Below are positions 46,019 through 57,594 of a DNA stretch of 64,000 nt, in pieces. Both the position numbers and the translations under genes were made by a program. The DNA comes from Moniliella sp. 'wahieum'. Its lineage: Eukaryota > Basidiomycota > Moniliellomycetes > Moniliellales > Moniliellaceae. How positions within the stretch are numbered: position 1 is the first letter of the stretch; each line of letters opens with the position of its first letter. The stretch spans positions 372,001-436,000 of the forward strand of contig RSEE01000032.1 in assembly GCA_003971905.1 (NCBI GenBank), read 5' to 3'. The notes beneath the pieces are model-generated. The model was not told the DNA's origin, made no database searches, and saw nothing but the letters and a program-made list of their open reading frames with translations.

Positions 46019-46946
46019 GTGTGGGGACAGGTAGGAACAGGTGGGGCCAGGTGGGGGCAGGTGGTGGCTGGCAGCCACTGATTTGAACCTGCGCATTGGG
46101 ATCGACAGAAATGGGGCGGGGTAGCCAATGCGGGGCGAACGGGGCCTGAGCAATAGGGTTAGCGGTGTGCAATTTCAGTTTTCATCCCGGGCGGGTATTG
46201 CGTCGACTGGAATCCACCCACCTCAAGTTGGGCTTGGGGAGCGTGAGCGCGTGAGCTGCTTTAGTAGGTCTATCTGCTCATCTACTCAGGCTCAGCGCTG
46301 AGGTTCAGCTCACCGCGTCGGGGAGCATGGTCGCTAAATGGTTGGCGTAGTTTTGTGGATCGCCGCTAACAGGACCAGTTGAATGAGAGCCTGTATGCGC
46401 ACACACAAACATACTCCCTCTGGGTTATCAGAACTCATAAGAAGGACTCAACAGAGGCAGTCTGCTCGCGGAACGTGTAGGAAAGCGCGGGATGGTACAT
46501 GAATGAATCAATAGGAGGGGTGAGATGGATGGGGAGATGCGGCGGGGGAGAGGGACGAAAAGCGCGTAGGATCAGGGGACGTTCGTAAGTACCGCCCGAT
46601 CTAAAGAGGGAGGGGGAAGAACGAACCTCTGCCCCATCGAGACGCGCTAGTTGTGACCCCAAACTGGCAAAGGAGCTGTTCGCTGTGGCCAACACCACGC
46701 ATCAGTCCGCCAGGCATTTTCATATCCCACCGGGACCTTGAAGTACGGAACACTCTCCAGTATGTGGGTGAAGATGGCTAACCCGCTCGCACAGCCCGAG
46801 GGTATGAGCGCCAAATAGGGAAGGGAAAGGACGACATCGATACAAGCTCGAGAATCCGGGAGACGCAAAGATAGAAGCACCTGAATTTACACAATCTCCA
46901 CATCAAAAAGGCGCCATCGCAGTAGGGTGGGGGCAGAGGCGGAAGG
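46019..46946. other. Spacer between CENP-A stop and the GPI-type protein
   Basis: Contains a G-rich GGTGGGGACAGG-type repeat (46020-46065) and the palindrome CTCAGCGCTGAG (46291-46302), whose core recurs at 32912-32930. An 87-codon minus-strand frame (46435-46698) shows no domain. Nothing else recognised. Confidence 0.4.
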
Positions 46947-47559
46947 TTAGAAGCCGCCCCACGTCCCCCGAATTCTTCGAGCGAGCTGAATATCTCGTTG
47001 CATAATGGTAACCCTCTGTGGTTGAGAGAGAGGCAAAGTCAGCAGGCCAATCAATGGGGGATAGGAGAGTGGGACGACGGACCTTGGCGTGGATGGCACA
47101 CAGATTTCTGACGGCAGCAACGAAAAGCGAGTGAGAAACGAAGGTGGTTAGGTCAATCTCCATCTCAATCAAACAGCAATGAATGCACCAAGCAACTACA
47201 AAAACTCAGAAAGAACGGACGTACGCGTCTTCGAAAAGATGAGTAAGATACGCTTCAGTCGCCTCCTGAAGTGCGAGAATGGCGGACGACTGCCATCTGA
47301 GCCCGATATCGCGTGACCCTGAGCCGGGGTAGAGAGAGCTCACCAGCTCATCCGCCACCTCGCGCACGACGCGGGCAAAGGGAAGTTTCGCAATTAGCAG
47401 ATCGGTACTGCGCTGGTACTTTCGGATCTCACGCAATGCCACTGTGCCCGGCTTGAATCTCCTTCGTCCCACATCCGAACCGCGGGGGCGGTTGGGCGGC
47501 GCGCGTCCCGCAGGGGCACGGCCTGGGACCGTCTTTTTACTGCCCGTGTAGGGGGGCAT
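46947..47559 (-). CDS. CSE4: Centromeric histone H3 variant CENP-A/Cse4
   Basis: CENP-A replaces H3 in centromeric nucleosomes and specifies the kinetochore. Three exons (47225-47559, 47083-47107, 46947-47015) give 142 residues with no frame break. The N-tail is short and basic ([20 protein letters not shown]), followed by [39 protein letters not shown], an extended loop 1 ([13 protein letters not shown]), the CENP-A-typical [19 protein letters not shown] with [15 protein letters not shown] and [17 protein letters not shown], then GTWGGF. The Trp and Leu-Thr-His helix-2 residues and the long loop 1 separate it from canonical H3, and the fold end matches the fission-yeast-type CENP-A. The first intron starts GTACGT after EDA; the second is about 67 nt. 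Confidence 0.94.
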
Positions 47560-48010
47560 GACCGGGAGATGGGGAGATTGGGCTCAATGCAGGGTAAAAT
47601 GGCGGTGAGCAGCGCCTTCAGGACGAGAGAGTAAGCGAGTGGTGGCAGAGATGAGGGGACAAACGAGCGCGACGCGTCTACTCAGCTGACGACAGACACG
47701 CAGCATACAAAACGACAAAACCTGTCCGGATCTCGGAGCGCCAGCCTGGGGGCAGGGGGGAATGCCCTCACGTTGAACCGACCAGCCGCGCGACGCGTCC
47801 AACCCGCGCCCAAAACATAAAGTTTCAAGCTTCCGCTCATTGCCATGCAGCGGAATTGGAAGGTGACTCCGAACCAATTTTCCGCCCGCGGCCAACGAAA
47901 AAATTGCCACCATGGTTAAAGTGCGGCTGGGGGGGCGCGAAACCACCAACTCGCCGTGCGAATCCAGCCACCACCACCAGCCTCCTCTCCCGTTTGGGTT
48001 ATTTGGTGCC
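47560..48010. promoter_or_regulatory. Divergent promoter region CENP-A / DPH3
   Basis: 450 bases lie between the two start codons of opposite orientation. No repeat or RNA gene was seen. Regulation of the two genes could be linked by shared upstream sequence, but no motif is evident. Confidence 0.4.
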
Positions 48011-48359
48011 ATGGCGGTGCGCGTATACGACGAGTGGAGTTGGACGACATGTCGTACGACGACGCGAAGGATGTTTTCCACTTCCCCTGTCCCTGCGGCG
48101 ACCGCTTCGAGATCAGCATGGCGCAGCTGCGCGACGCTGTCGACATCGCTCGCTGCCCTTCTTGCAGCCTGATCATCCGCGTGATCTTTGACCCTGTATG
48201 TTTTGTTCTGGCATTACTTCCTGCCTAACAAGGGTTTTTCTATGTTGACTGTGGTTCACTGACTCTGGCTCTTGCGCATTCTCGCAGATGGACCTGGAAG
48301 ATGACGACGAGCCTCCAATGCTAGCTCAAGGAATGGCCCCGGTCGCTTCCACCGCTTAA
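48011..48359 (+). CDS. DPH3: Diphthamide biosynthesis protein 3 (CSL zinc finger)
   Basis: DPH3 is the iron/zinc electron donor for the first step of diphthamide synthesis on elongation factor 2 and also serves Elongator-dependent tRNA modification. Two exons (48011-48195, 48288-48359) flank a 92-nt intron. MAVRVYDE is followed, after loss of one G near 48034, by [17 protein letters not shown], the CSL core [16 protein letters not shown] (CxC) and [16 protein letters not shown] (CxxC), then [12 protein letters not shown] and stop. All four metal-binding cysteines are present. The length of about 85 residues matches the family. Confidence 0.93.
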
Positions 48360-49865
48360 TTACGGTGAAGAACAGTAACTGCTCGTACCACACATACCCC
48401 TTTTGGCCTCATTGTGGGAGATGGGATCGCTTCCAGACACGGGGCAAGCCTCACCGCTCCCTCACCCTACCTACCCAACCGATTTGTTGAAAACTGTTTG
48501 TTGGATGCTGCCTATCGCTTCTGTCCAAAACCCCATACTGGTACCGGTTATCGTATTGGCCTTCGTTTCATTACTTTATGAATTGGCTTCCTTCACTCGT
48601 GTGAGATGACGGTCAGTTCTCTACCCAAATACTAACCACCCAATCGAGAGGTACTGAATTATCCCAGCGCGGGATGAATAGCGCCGGCACCCCATGTAAT
48701 GGGGTTCCGGTTCGATGCGGATAAGAAGGATCAGAAGGAAAAGGTGGCAAGGGTGTTCAAATATGTAAGGGTGAATGAAGGCGTTAAAAGTGAGCGCCGA
48801 GCGGGAAAAGTGTTGTACATGCCAGAGATGTCCAGAGAGAAAGTAGTCCAGATGAGTCACAAGTGGCAAGAGCTTTGGGGTAGGATGGATTAGGGCAATA
48901 ATGAGCCTAAAAGTGGAGTTGTGAGTTCCCGTCCCAGCATCCTCGAGTCCTGCCCAAGATTCCAGCCACGAGAGTCGCTCAGTACTACTGACGGCACTGG
49001 CGCATCAAGATTTGAGTAGTGACCCGCAGATGTTCACAGTCCCGGCGCATTGACAAGGGGGGGCTGCACTAACCTACCTCCTGCAGATTGAAGGAATGCT
49101 GGTACGCAGACTCACGGCGAGACCAACGTTCAATTTATATGCAAGTATGGTCCCGGATTCACTGACATAGCAGCCACAAGCACAATGGTCAAAAGATGAA
49201 AATGCATATACGAAGTGGGCAGGATGTTTCGAAGAGACCCACAACCCCCTGGTGAACCGAGCATATAAAGCGGGGGACGCCAGGGGTGCATTAGAAGAGG
49301 CCACGATGTGACCTCAAACGATAAAAGTTGAACTTGAACGGAACTTTGAGACACTCTGGAGGCAGAGACAAATCACTGTTATAGAGAAAGTATTCGGTGT
49401 AGGCCAGGAAGAAAGGCACAGAGTAGAAAGAGGTAAAAGGCGATGAACGTATGAACAGAGCGCAGTGGAGCTGAAACAAAAACAAAATCGAGGTTGTGGG
49501 TTGACAACGTTGACAAGGTTTAATTGTGCCGGCCAGAAGGAAGGCCATCGAGTTTGATCGGCAAAGGAAAGGGGGGAGGGTGGTAGCAGTCGTATACATG
49601 GGCCCCATTGAATAGGGGCGAGTACCTAAAATGAGGGCAATAAGCCTCGTCCAGAAAACAAGAGACCGCACAATGCGAATTCACAAGACCGCGTCGCCGA
49701 TGAAACAGCAACTGCATCACTCAAGAAAAAAGGATTAGCATCCAACACAGCGTGAAAAAGATAGAGAAGCACATACCTTTAACATCCACTAGGGTAACCA
49801 GTACCCCTTTGTGTCCCGGGTTGGGTACATGTGCTGGAAACCAAGAAAAGGGTTGGTGCACCAAC
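48360..49865. other. Convergent gene-free region
   Basis: Lies between the 3' ends of DPH3 and the YTH gene. Short open frames exist on both strands (for example 49291-49671 minus, 126 codons), but no motif, repeat or RNA gene was recognised. Confidence 0.35.
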
Positions 49866-52800
49866 TCATGCGGAGCGGCCAGACCGCAACGCTTGACCGC
49901 CAACGAGGGCAACAGGATCAGATTCCAAAGGAACTTTCGGCGACGCTTTAGTTGAGGCCGATGTGTTACGCGTGCCAGAGTTCTGCGTCTGAACTGAGGT
50001 AGAGGAGTTGCTCCCAAACAGCGATCCTGACTTCGTCCAGGAAGTGGATGAGCCTGATCGCGAAGCAGAAGCAGAATCCAACTGCAGCCGGATCCAGAAC
50101 CAGAACCAGAGCCAGAACCAAAGCCAGAACCAGATCTAGAACCAGAACCAGAACCAGATCTACAACCAGAACCAGAACCGGATCCAGATCCAGATCCAGA
50201 TCCAGATCCAGATCCAGATCCAGATCCAGATCCAGATCCAGATCCAGATCCAGATCCAGATCCAGATCCAGATCCAGATCCAGATCCAGATCCAGATCCA
50301 GATCCAGATCCAGATCCAGATCCAGATCTAGAACCAGAACCAGAACCAGATCTACAACCAGAACCAGAACCGGATCCAGAACCAGATCCAGAACCAGAAC
50401 CAGATCCAGATCCAGATCTAGATCCAAAGTCGGAGGGGGGTTGATGAGACCTAGCGTGGCGGCTGGTAGGTGGAGATGAGCGGGACGCATGGTTGCGATG
50501 ACTGACAGAGGCAGCAGCGTCTTTGGTGGGACTTCGTTCCAGGGTGGGAGCGATGGCGGAGGATGCTGTAACAGGAGCCGGAGCGAGGTTGCGAGCCGTA
50601 TGATACTTGTCCAGGATATCCTTCAACTCCCATCCAACTGACGGGGTCAACTCGGTCCCATCACGCGAAACCTTGATCTGTTTGTTGTCCCGCCACGGGT
50701 TGCGCAGGCCACGACAAACGCCAAACGGCACTGCTGCTACTTGGTCCCATGCCAGCCCAAACGGCTGCCCCACTTCCACTTCAGACCATACTGATCTGAG
50801 GCGGGCGAGCTACCCCGTCCCGCTCGGCCGAAGAGGCGTACAGAGATTTTTGGCCCTGCCGACGCCGCTGCCCACGTTCAGAAGAGGGGAGAAGGCCAGG
50901 CCGCTGTTCGGATGAAACCAAGGGAACAGTAGGCGACACGGCGCCTCCGCCTCCCTTCCTTCCGACGATGGGATGGCACTGGTCATGCGAGCATACCCAA
51001 ACCATGCGCCACTCTGATTGGCGCTAAGAAAAGATAGACGTGCTTCGAGTGGTGAAATGCTTGGTTCAACACATACTCATTATGCCGTTGGGTGCGCCAC
51101 AAACCCGTCTCGACTGAACGCTGCAGGTCCGAGAGCGAATGCGATTTGAGGATAAAGAAGCGATCGCGTAACGCTGGGTGGCGAAGGACGGCCGATGTGG
51201 TCGAAGCGTTCGAGTCGATGGAAACGATACTGCTCGTATCAGAGTTGTCGCCAGTGTCACTCAGGTTGCCCGAAGAAAATGAAGAGGAAGTGTCGGACAT
51301 GTTGCCATCCAGCTCCCGATCAGCATCCACACTGCTCCGTTTTGTGCGAAGCGCATGCCCACTTCTCGAACCGAGGGCCGGGCCAACGCTGTGTCCATCG
51401 GCCTTGAGCTGACGAAGCTGCTCCCGGTCCCACCGACGTTCCAACTTGGACTGATTGTACTCGCGTGCATACGCAACATGGTGACCCTTGTTTCGTTGGC
51501 CTGCCACGCCGGCCTCCAGTGCCTCCGATTGGTCCCGCACTCGCAGCACAAGTGGCAACTCGTCCCCTTCCTTGGGCCGGCCCAGGGGTCGAGACGCCCC
51601 AGATGCAAGTTCGGCATTTGTCCCGGACAACGGCGGACGGATGTAACGGCGCGTGAAAACGTTGGATCAATCGTGCCGGTGCGGTGGGATCGGCGGTGCT
51701 AAAATTGAAAGGCACAGTAAGAGCGCTTGATCATAAACCGACACGATCGCGCTACCAGCCCCGCCAGGAATGGGGCGTGACCACGGGCGGTGCTCCACCC
51801 TGACGAACAAGGACGGTAGGAGTGGATCCAAGCGGGCTGGTCACGTCACTCTCTTTCGCCCCGCCCTGCTTCTTGCCCTTTCCCCGTCCGCGGCCGCCGC
51901 CGGAACGGCGACCGAGGGTTGAGTGGGAATAGCAGGCTCCGAAGGCAGGCGGCCCGTCTCGAAAAAGTGCCAGAGTTGGATCGCCGTCACGTCCTTAGGC
52001 ACATTCCCACCCACATCACTTGTTCCGACTGGCTCGTCCCAGCACCCTCTGGTGGAGCTGGAGAGACATTGACAGTCGAACTAGGGAGCGGCACGCCCCT
52101 TGGAACACGAGGAGCGGCGGCATCGGCACGGGACCGATCCAAATCGGCGAGTGGCGGATCCGCCCGTGCGGAATCGGGGCATCGGTGCTGATGCTGGACC
52201 CAACGCCGGGGTGGGTGACAAGCAGCAGCAGGCGCGCCCCAATGGCGGGAAAAGGACGGTGTGAGACATGGGGCGCAGGGGAAAGCTCGGGCGGGGTAGC
52301 CAGAGTGTGGCAAAACGAGGTACGAGCCAATTGCACAGCCAGTTCGTCTTGGGATTGGATCCAGTGCTGTTCGGGGGAATTGTTTGATCTGTCGGACCTA
52401 TTCAGAGACAAGGAAGCAGCATGGTTGTCTGGGCCCAATGTTGTCCCTAACCAAGAATTGCTTGCAGAAGAAACAAGCCAGTCGAGACTCGGTGACGGAT
52501 CCGTAGAAGGATGAGGCAAGCCGTTGGAAGGCAAGTAGCCTACGCGAGATGGTGGATCAATCGGTTGCGGTGAAAGGGGTTCCTGGAGCAGACAACAAAG
52601 GTGTAAGAATGTGGTTCTTGCTTGACGCAGGAAGCTGTAAGCACGAATTGGACGCCGAGGCCCCAATAGGGCCAGGAGAAGAAGAAGCGAGAGGGGCAAC
52701 AAGCAACGGGGGAAAAAGGAAAAGAGACGTGGGAATATTAGACAACGGGCTTACCGAAAAAAGGGAAGCTTGGGACCTGGTTGGAGCTGGACTTGGGATC

Positions 52801-53117
52801 GGCAAGGTGGCAAGGGCGTAGAGGAGTGTGATGAAGTGCGAGGAGGGCGAATGATGCGTGCCTCGCTGTTGGCCGGCAAGGACGGAGGGCGATGATGACG
52901 AGGAGCGAGGATGGTAGATGGTGGAGTGCGATGTTGGAACAGAAGGCTGAGGCCGAGGCAATTGTTCTGGCGACTCTAGCTGGTCCAGGGGTTTGGACAA
53001 AGCGGTGGTGTACCACACTCGTCCCAGCCAGACGGAGAAGTGGGGGATGTGGGCGACATGGAAGGGCGAGGGAGGGAAGCAGACACGGGGGTAGGAAGCA
53101 TGACTTCCTATTGCCAC
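49866..53117 (-). CDS. YTH-domain RNA-binding protein (m6A reader-like)
   Basis: YTH domains bind N6-methyladenosine or related RNA motifs. The domain reads [20 protein letters not shown], then [20 protein letters not shown] and KHVYLFL (51,170-51,030), then [15 protein letters not shown] after a frame change, a Ser-rich insert, and [39 protein letters not shown] and [13 protein letters not shown] (50,780-50,590). The Trp of GLWRTQ corresponds to an aromatic-cage residue of the family. N-terminal to it lie disordered segments ([19 protein letters not shown]) and, further up, Pro/Ser-rich stretches to about 53,117, with a likely intron near 52,577-52,760 (GTAAGC...CTCCAG). C-terminally a long Gly-Ser array and a Ser/Thr-rich tail end at 49,866 (ALRSGRSA). 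The start at 53,117 is uncertain, and frame shifts occur near 51,000, 50,800 and 50,080. Confidence 0.78.
50092..50428. repeat. Hexanucleotide (CAGATC)n / (CAGAAC)n array inside the YTH gene
   Basis: About 55 units of a 6-bp repeat. The centre (about 50,180-50,325) is pure CAGATC; both flanks carry an almost identical block of about 55 bp mixing CAGAAC, CAGATCTAGAAC and CAGATCTACAAC units. On the sense strand it encodes (Gly-Ser)n. It is also open as (Asp-Leu)n and, on the other strand, as (Arg-Ser)n. Confidence 0.95.
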
Positions 53118-54100
53118 CTCATGGTCATCCTCGAGGGTGGGAGTAGGAGTGGTGGTGCTGAGGTAGTGTGATAGAGGTGATGTTGGTCGTCAAAAGGAGG
53201 ACGGCGCCGGGATGAAGTGGTTGGGCTGGGGGGCTCGCAGCAGCTGGGGGAATGGCCATCGCGTAGGGAGCGAAGCGACGGATGTGATCAAGACTGGATA
53301 CGGGTTGTGGGCAGTAGCCACCAGCAGAGCGCTGATGAGCTGTACGCAGCATCCACCGCATCCACCCCCTCGCTGCTGCATCCACCTGCCATGGATACGC
53401 CCCCACCGAGGGGAGGCACCCACCCAGCCCTGGGTGGACGTGCGATGCGCCTGGCGGAGTGGCTGGAGTGGTGGGCAGCATCGCGCTGCTCCACTCTGAC
53501 ACGCCGTCGCCAGATCCATCTGCCCAGTGTCCAAGTGGATAACCATTTCCGGCGTCGGGTTCCGCCCCCGCATCTGCACCGCCTACACTGCCGCTCTGCC
53601 CCGCCTGTGGCTGAAACAGCAGCAGCCAGCCACGAGCGGTGCATGCACACTCGACGGATCATGGCATCCACATCGACTCTCGCCTGCGGCCTGGTGCGGG
53701 TCCGCCTCATTCGCCCCGTGGTGGATTCTGCACTCGCGGACGCGGTGGATCGGAGCGGCGGAGCGCTTGTGGTGGACAACAGAATACCATCAGGTGGAGG
53801 GGGGTGCACCCACACGTTGCGCATCGGACCAACCTGCGATGCGGAAGGAGCCAAGTTGGATAAAAAATTCTATCCACCTGGGCCAGGCAAGAAGTGGATA
53901 ATTGAGGCGGGGCCCACTAGCATCGTTCATCACATCATCCAAACCCAAGGCGCAGTACCCAGGACCACTGGCAGCCACTGGGCGGTACCCACAACGGTCC
54001 AATCTTGAACGTTCAACATCAGGCCGTTCAGATCGTTCAGATCGTTCAGAGTTCAGAATCTCAGAGGTTCAGATGTCACGCATGTCACCGTAGCTTCAGG
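53118..54100. other. GC-rich region upstream of the YTH gene with GGTGGA/TCCACC words
   Basis: Includes a 263-codon plus-strand open frame (53217-54008) without recognisable domain. The composition (recurrent CATCCACC, GGTGGA, GGCAGC) suggests degenerate repeats rather than a gene. The palindrome TTGAACGTTCAA lies at 54005-54016, followed by GATCGTTCA tandem words (54027-54055). Confidence 0.45.
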
Positions 54101-54109
54101 CTGTATCCT

Positions 54110-54365
54110 TTACCGGTTAGCAACTACCGGTTACCGGTTACCCACCAGAGAGCTCGCTTGAAATTTGAGGAACCTGCCTTTACCGGTTACCAGTTACCGT
54201 TACCCACCGGAAGGCTGGTTTGAAATTTGAGGATCGTTCACCGGTTAACGGTTACCGTTACCGGGTACCGGTTACCCACCAGAAGGCTTGTTTGCAATTT
54301 GAGAAAGCCTGTATTCTTTACCCACCAGAAGGCGCGTTTGAAATTTGAGGAACCGACCTTGCTGG
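54110..54365. repeat. Degenerate minisatellite with ACCGGTTA linkers
   Basis: Four units of roughly 45 to 75 bp share TTACCCACCAGAAGGC followed by TTGAAATTTGAGGAACC, beginning near 54137, 54200, 54271 and 54317. They are joined by variable numbers of ACCGGTTA / GTTACCGTTA words. It is flanked on the right by GTGAGTACTGAGTACTGG and ACCGGTGACC repeats (54375-54420). Confidence 0.85.
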
Positions 54366-56880
54366 CTAGTAGCCGAGTGAGTACTGAGTACTGGGTGACC
54401 ACTGACCGGTGACCGGTGACCACGAATCCTCTGGCCCTCTGCGAGCCAGCACATCAACAGTGTTCCCCCGCACCCCAAATGTCCACCGAATCACCCAATT
54501 TACCCACTCCGTGGACACCGTCTTGCCAGCCACTAGACCGCTTCCCCAAGGTTGCCCCCGTGACACTCACCGGTCGCCGTGCGCCCCTGGGGCCTGGCAT
54601 CCGCACGCAGCGCACGCAGCGCTCTCCACCACCATAGACAGCTGACCTGCCCAGCTGCCAGCCTGCTCGCAAATGGAATCCGTAGCCCTCTCGTCAGAAC
54701 GGGTCTGCATGACGCGTGACGGTACCCAATCTCTCTTCGTTACAGCTTCCGCAGGCTTCAGCAGCTTCAAGAGCTTCACCTTCATGAAGGCTACGGCCCG
54801 CTACGGAGGAACCTCAAACGCAAGTTACTAGTTGCAACTGAGCCTCACCCTTAAAAGTGCCTATCCGAGCCGCTATTGTTCGGCATCTCCTGGTTTCGTA
54901 CCCTCACCGCACAGTCAAAACGGCACCGGGAACATTAGACGAGAACATGTATATGTGGACACAACATGCCAGAGTGCGACTTGGGAGCACTGGCGAACCT
55001 ATGGATCAGCTGCAGTGGTGAGTCACATGTCACAAGCCTTCAAGCAACGTCTGAAACGAAGGGGACAGGAGAGAGGCAGGAGATAGAAGGAGGGGGTGCG
55101 CAGCCTTCGAGCGGAACTTAACTCGTCCTCTCGGCTAAGCGAGCGTCCCTGATCAACTGAAGGTCGTGCAGGGGAACCCTAGCATTATCCTCCAGCAAAC
55201 AATCCTCAGACATCTTCAAGCACAAACCAAAGAGCTTTCGAAACTATTCTATTTCCAGGAAGCTGCTACACGCCGTCGGCCTCACCACACGAAACCCCGT
55301 CCCAGAATGTATATACGAAAAAATGGGATTTCCTCCACATATCCTCCGCTGGTTCTCATCCAATGCGAAGAGAGAAAGAATACAATCTCTCGCTTGGACT
55401 CCCCATGTCAGCGGGACGATGACCTTAGTTGGTCTGAAGGGCAACGTTGCCCTCCGCGTTACCAAGCAATTTGCTTAGTGGTTGCACGAGCTGCACGACG
55501 AGCCGCACGACGAGCAGCTGCCCGACGAGCAAGTGCACGAGGATTTGGTGGAGCAAGGGCACTGTTAGATGAGAGGAAAGTTGATGACGGCGGGAGCAGA
55601 GGTCACAGATAAAGTCAGCAAGAACGAATATAGGTCTGGATTGCCACACGTTGATCAGACACCGCGGCGCCTATCCACTCATGAGGAAAGAAGCCGCAGG
55701 AGCGCAAAACATAACACGTACAGCCATTGTGAAGAAAGGTGTGTGGAAGTGAGGTGGGAAGAGCTGGGTGTGGGGAGTGTGTGGGGGGTGAGGACGAGGG
55801 CAAGGAGGGAATGGGATGGGGGGTTTTATACCTTCTTGCCGCCGTAGCAAGGATGGCTCGACCGCCTGGAGAAGAGCTGGGTGGGCTAGGTGTTGGCACC
55901 AGATGGCGCACGACACCCGACCGTCGTGGTGGTGGTCAGAGCGGGGCAGCAGGGAGGCAGTGTCCAAAAAATAGGAGGGCGGGGGGGGGAAACGCAACAA
56001 AACTGCATATATGGTCAGTCCCTTCGCCGACAGGGGTATGTCTGGCATCGTGCATCAGATCACAGACTTCTGATCGATGATCTCCCATTCGATCGCTGAA
56101 AGTGCCAGGGCTTTAGCCTCTTCCGCGACAAATTCTCGGGTTCCGCACACCTCGAGCTATATCAGCCCGGCGTCCCGAGATGACGATGGCGGGCCTCTTC
56201 CGCGCCGAAGTAAGTGGCCGGTAGATTAGCGACAGGATGGACCGGGAACAACATCATGCTTCATGCTTCATGCATCATGATGGAGCACGAGAGCTGTGAG
56301 AGAGCTATATTATGCAGAGACAAGTCAATGTGAGGAACGATATAAGAGCCCAAAACACCCCACCGGCGGTCGCGGTGGGCAGCAACAGAGTTTTTTCATT
56401 GTTTCCAAAGCTTCCTCTAAAGGTTCTCAACATTGCCTCTGATGCTTTCCACATCCCCCTGTCGACAAGACCGTCATTTGAAAGATGACGGCGTTAACGT
56501 TGTATTGCCTTTTGGTGGACCGGTCGCCGCGCCCCCGTCGTCGGATGGATGTAGAGACTACGGGGGTAGTGAGATCTGTGAAATGCAGTAGTAAAGTATA
56601 CCCGTTCATATGCACGCGTTGGACACCGCGTCTGTAGGGACCTCCAAATTGTGTTGTATAGAGTATCATTCTCGGCAAAAAGTTCAGGGGCATGTGGGGA
56701 GAATCAACAGCAAAGTTGTATGATATTATTGCAGAAAAGAACAGAAGTGATATATGGGATGTGGCCGTGCGTGGGGTGTGTACAGAGAGACTGATGTGAC
56801 GATTATACTGGCGAGAGTAATAGGGGGGATAGATGAAACCACACAGTGAAGCCAATGAAGCTTTTCCAGCTTGAAAAGCT
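54366..56880. other. Gene-poor region
   Basis: No recognised gene. Notable contents: a tract of GCACGACGAGC-type words (55484-55550) that is open in several frames; clustered CTTCATGCTTCATGCATCAT words (56255-56280); and several open frames of 70 to 175 codons (for example 56427-56951 minus) with no known motif. Confidence 0.4.
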
Positions 56881-56886
56881 TTAGTT

Positions 56887-57455
56887 TTGAAGGGCAGAGG
56901 GCCATGTACCGTCCAAAGGAGTGGATGTGTAAGGCAAACCGTGGAATTCAAGGCAGGGACGAGAGAAGTTTATAAGACGCAGACATATCAGCGCATCAGC
57001 GCTGCCGGGCGATGCGCAATGGCAGGAGTGTCAGCACGAATAGCTATTCAAGAGCCTCAAGATCGAGAAGGGGTAGATGGCTGCTGCAGAAATGTGGTCG
57101 AGCACACAGTTGCGCGTTCAACTACACTGGCTCTTCTCGTTGCCGGCAGCCTAGTGTCTCGAGCTCACCGTCAAACGGCCCTTATTGTGGTAGTCCGCGC
57201 CATGTCCTGTGCCATTCTTGAATTGGTGTGCAGCAAGTGCAAGTACAATATAGACTGAAAGTCGTTGTAGGTGTTACAGCCCGGACTAGACGAGGGAGAC
57301 CAAAAGGCTCTGTCAAAGACGTGGGAAAAGGCAACATCGTTCGTGGGAGGAAACAAGAGAGACATCGGGCAGGGAACAGAAGCAAAAGGGAAAGAGAAGA
57401 GCGAGATACACAGGATGCAGAATTGGAAGCCAGAGCCAGGTTAGTCAATCGATGA
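56887..57455 (+). other. Unrecognised open frames, one with an AT-hook-like GRPKGS motif
   Basis: Two consecutive plus-strand frames (56887-57258, 123 codons; 57228-57455, 75 codons) overlap by about 30 bases. The second contains TRRGRPKGSVKDVGKGN, an AT-hook-like core (RGRPKGS), then a very basic and acidic stretch (KREREERDTQDAELEAR). Together they could be pieces of a DNA-binding protein or a transposon-derived gene, but I recognise no complete domain and the reading may be coincidental. Confidence 0.3.
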
Positions 57456-57594
57456 CGGTATTAGGTTTGACACCACAGGGGAGCCCGCTTCAAGGCATAT
57501 ATGCGTTCCGCATTTTGGCACATCTGTAGGTGCTCACACACTCTTTTTTGGAAGTCGCCCTGTCAGCACATGGTTCCTCATATGAGTATACCGG

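Noticed and set aside
46060-46150. Possible minus-strand tRNA (GGTTCAAATC B-box-like)
   Set aside because: No T stem or acceptor stem can be paired around it.
48690-48725. Possible tRNA T arm (CCGGTTCGATGCGG)
   Set aside because: The T stem has mismatches, and no D arm or acceptor stem is found at the right distances.
50048-50479. Plus-strand Arg-Ser repeat protein and minus-strand Asp-Leu repeat protein
   Set aside because: Alternative frames of the hexanucleotide array; only the Gly-Ser frame connects to the YTH domain.
53217-54008. 263-codon plus-strand open frame
   Set aside because: No domain, biased composition from GGTGGA/TCCACC words, and no supported start context or homologue recognised.
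54110-54290. ACCGGTTA words as interstitial telomere repeats
   Set aside because: Units are palindromic and irregular, not a strand-asymmetric tandem telomere repeat.
54110-54365. CRISPR array
   Set aside because: Repeat units diverge and spacers are not unique or uniform; eukaryotic context.
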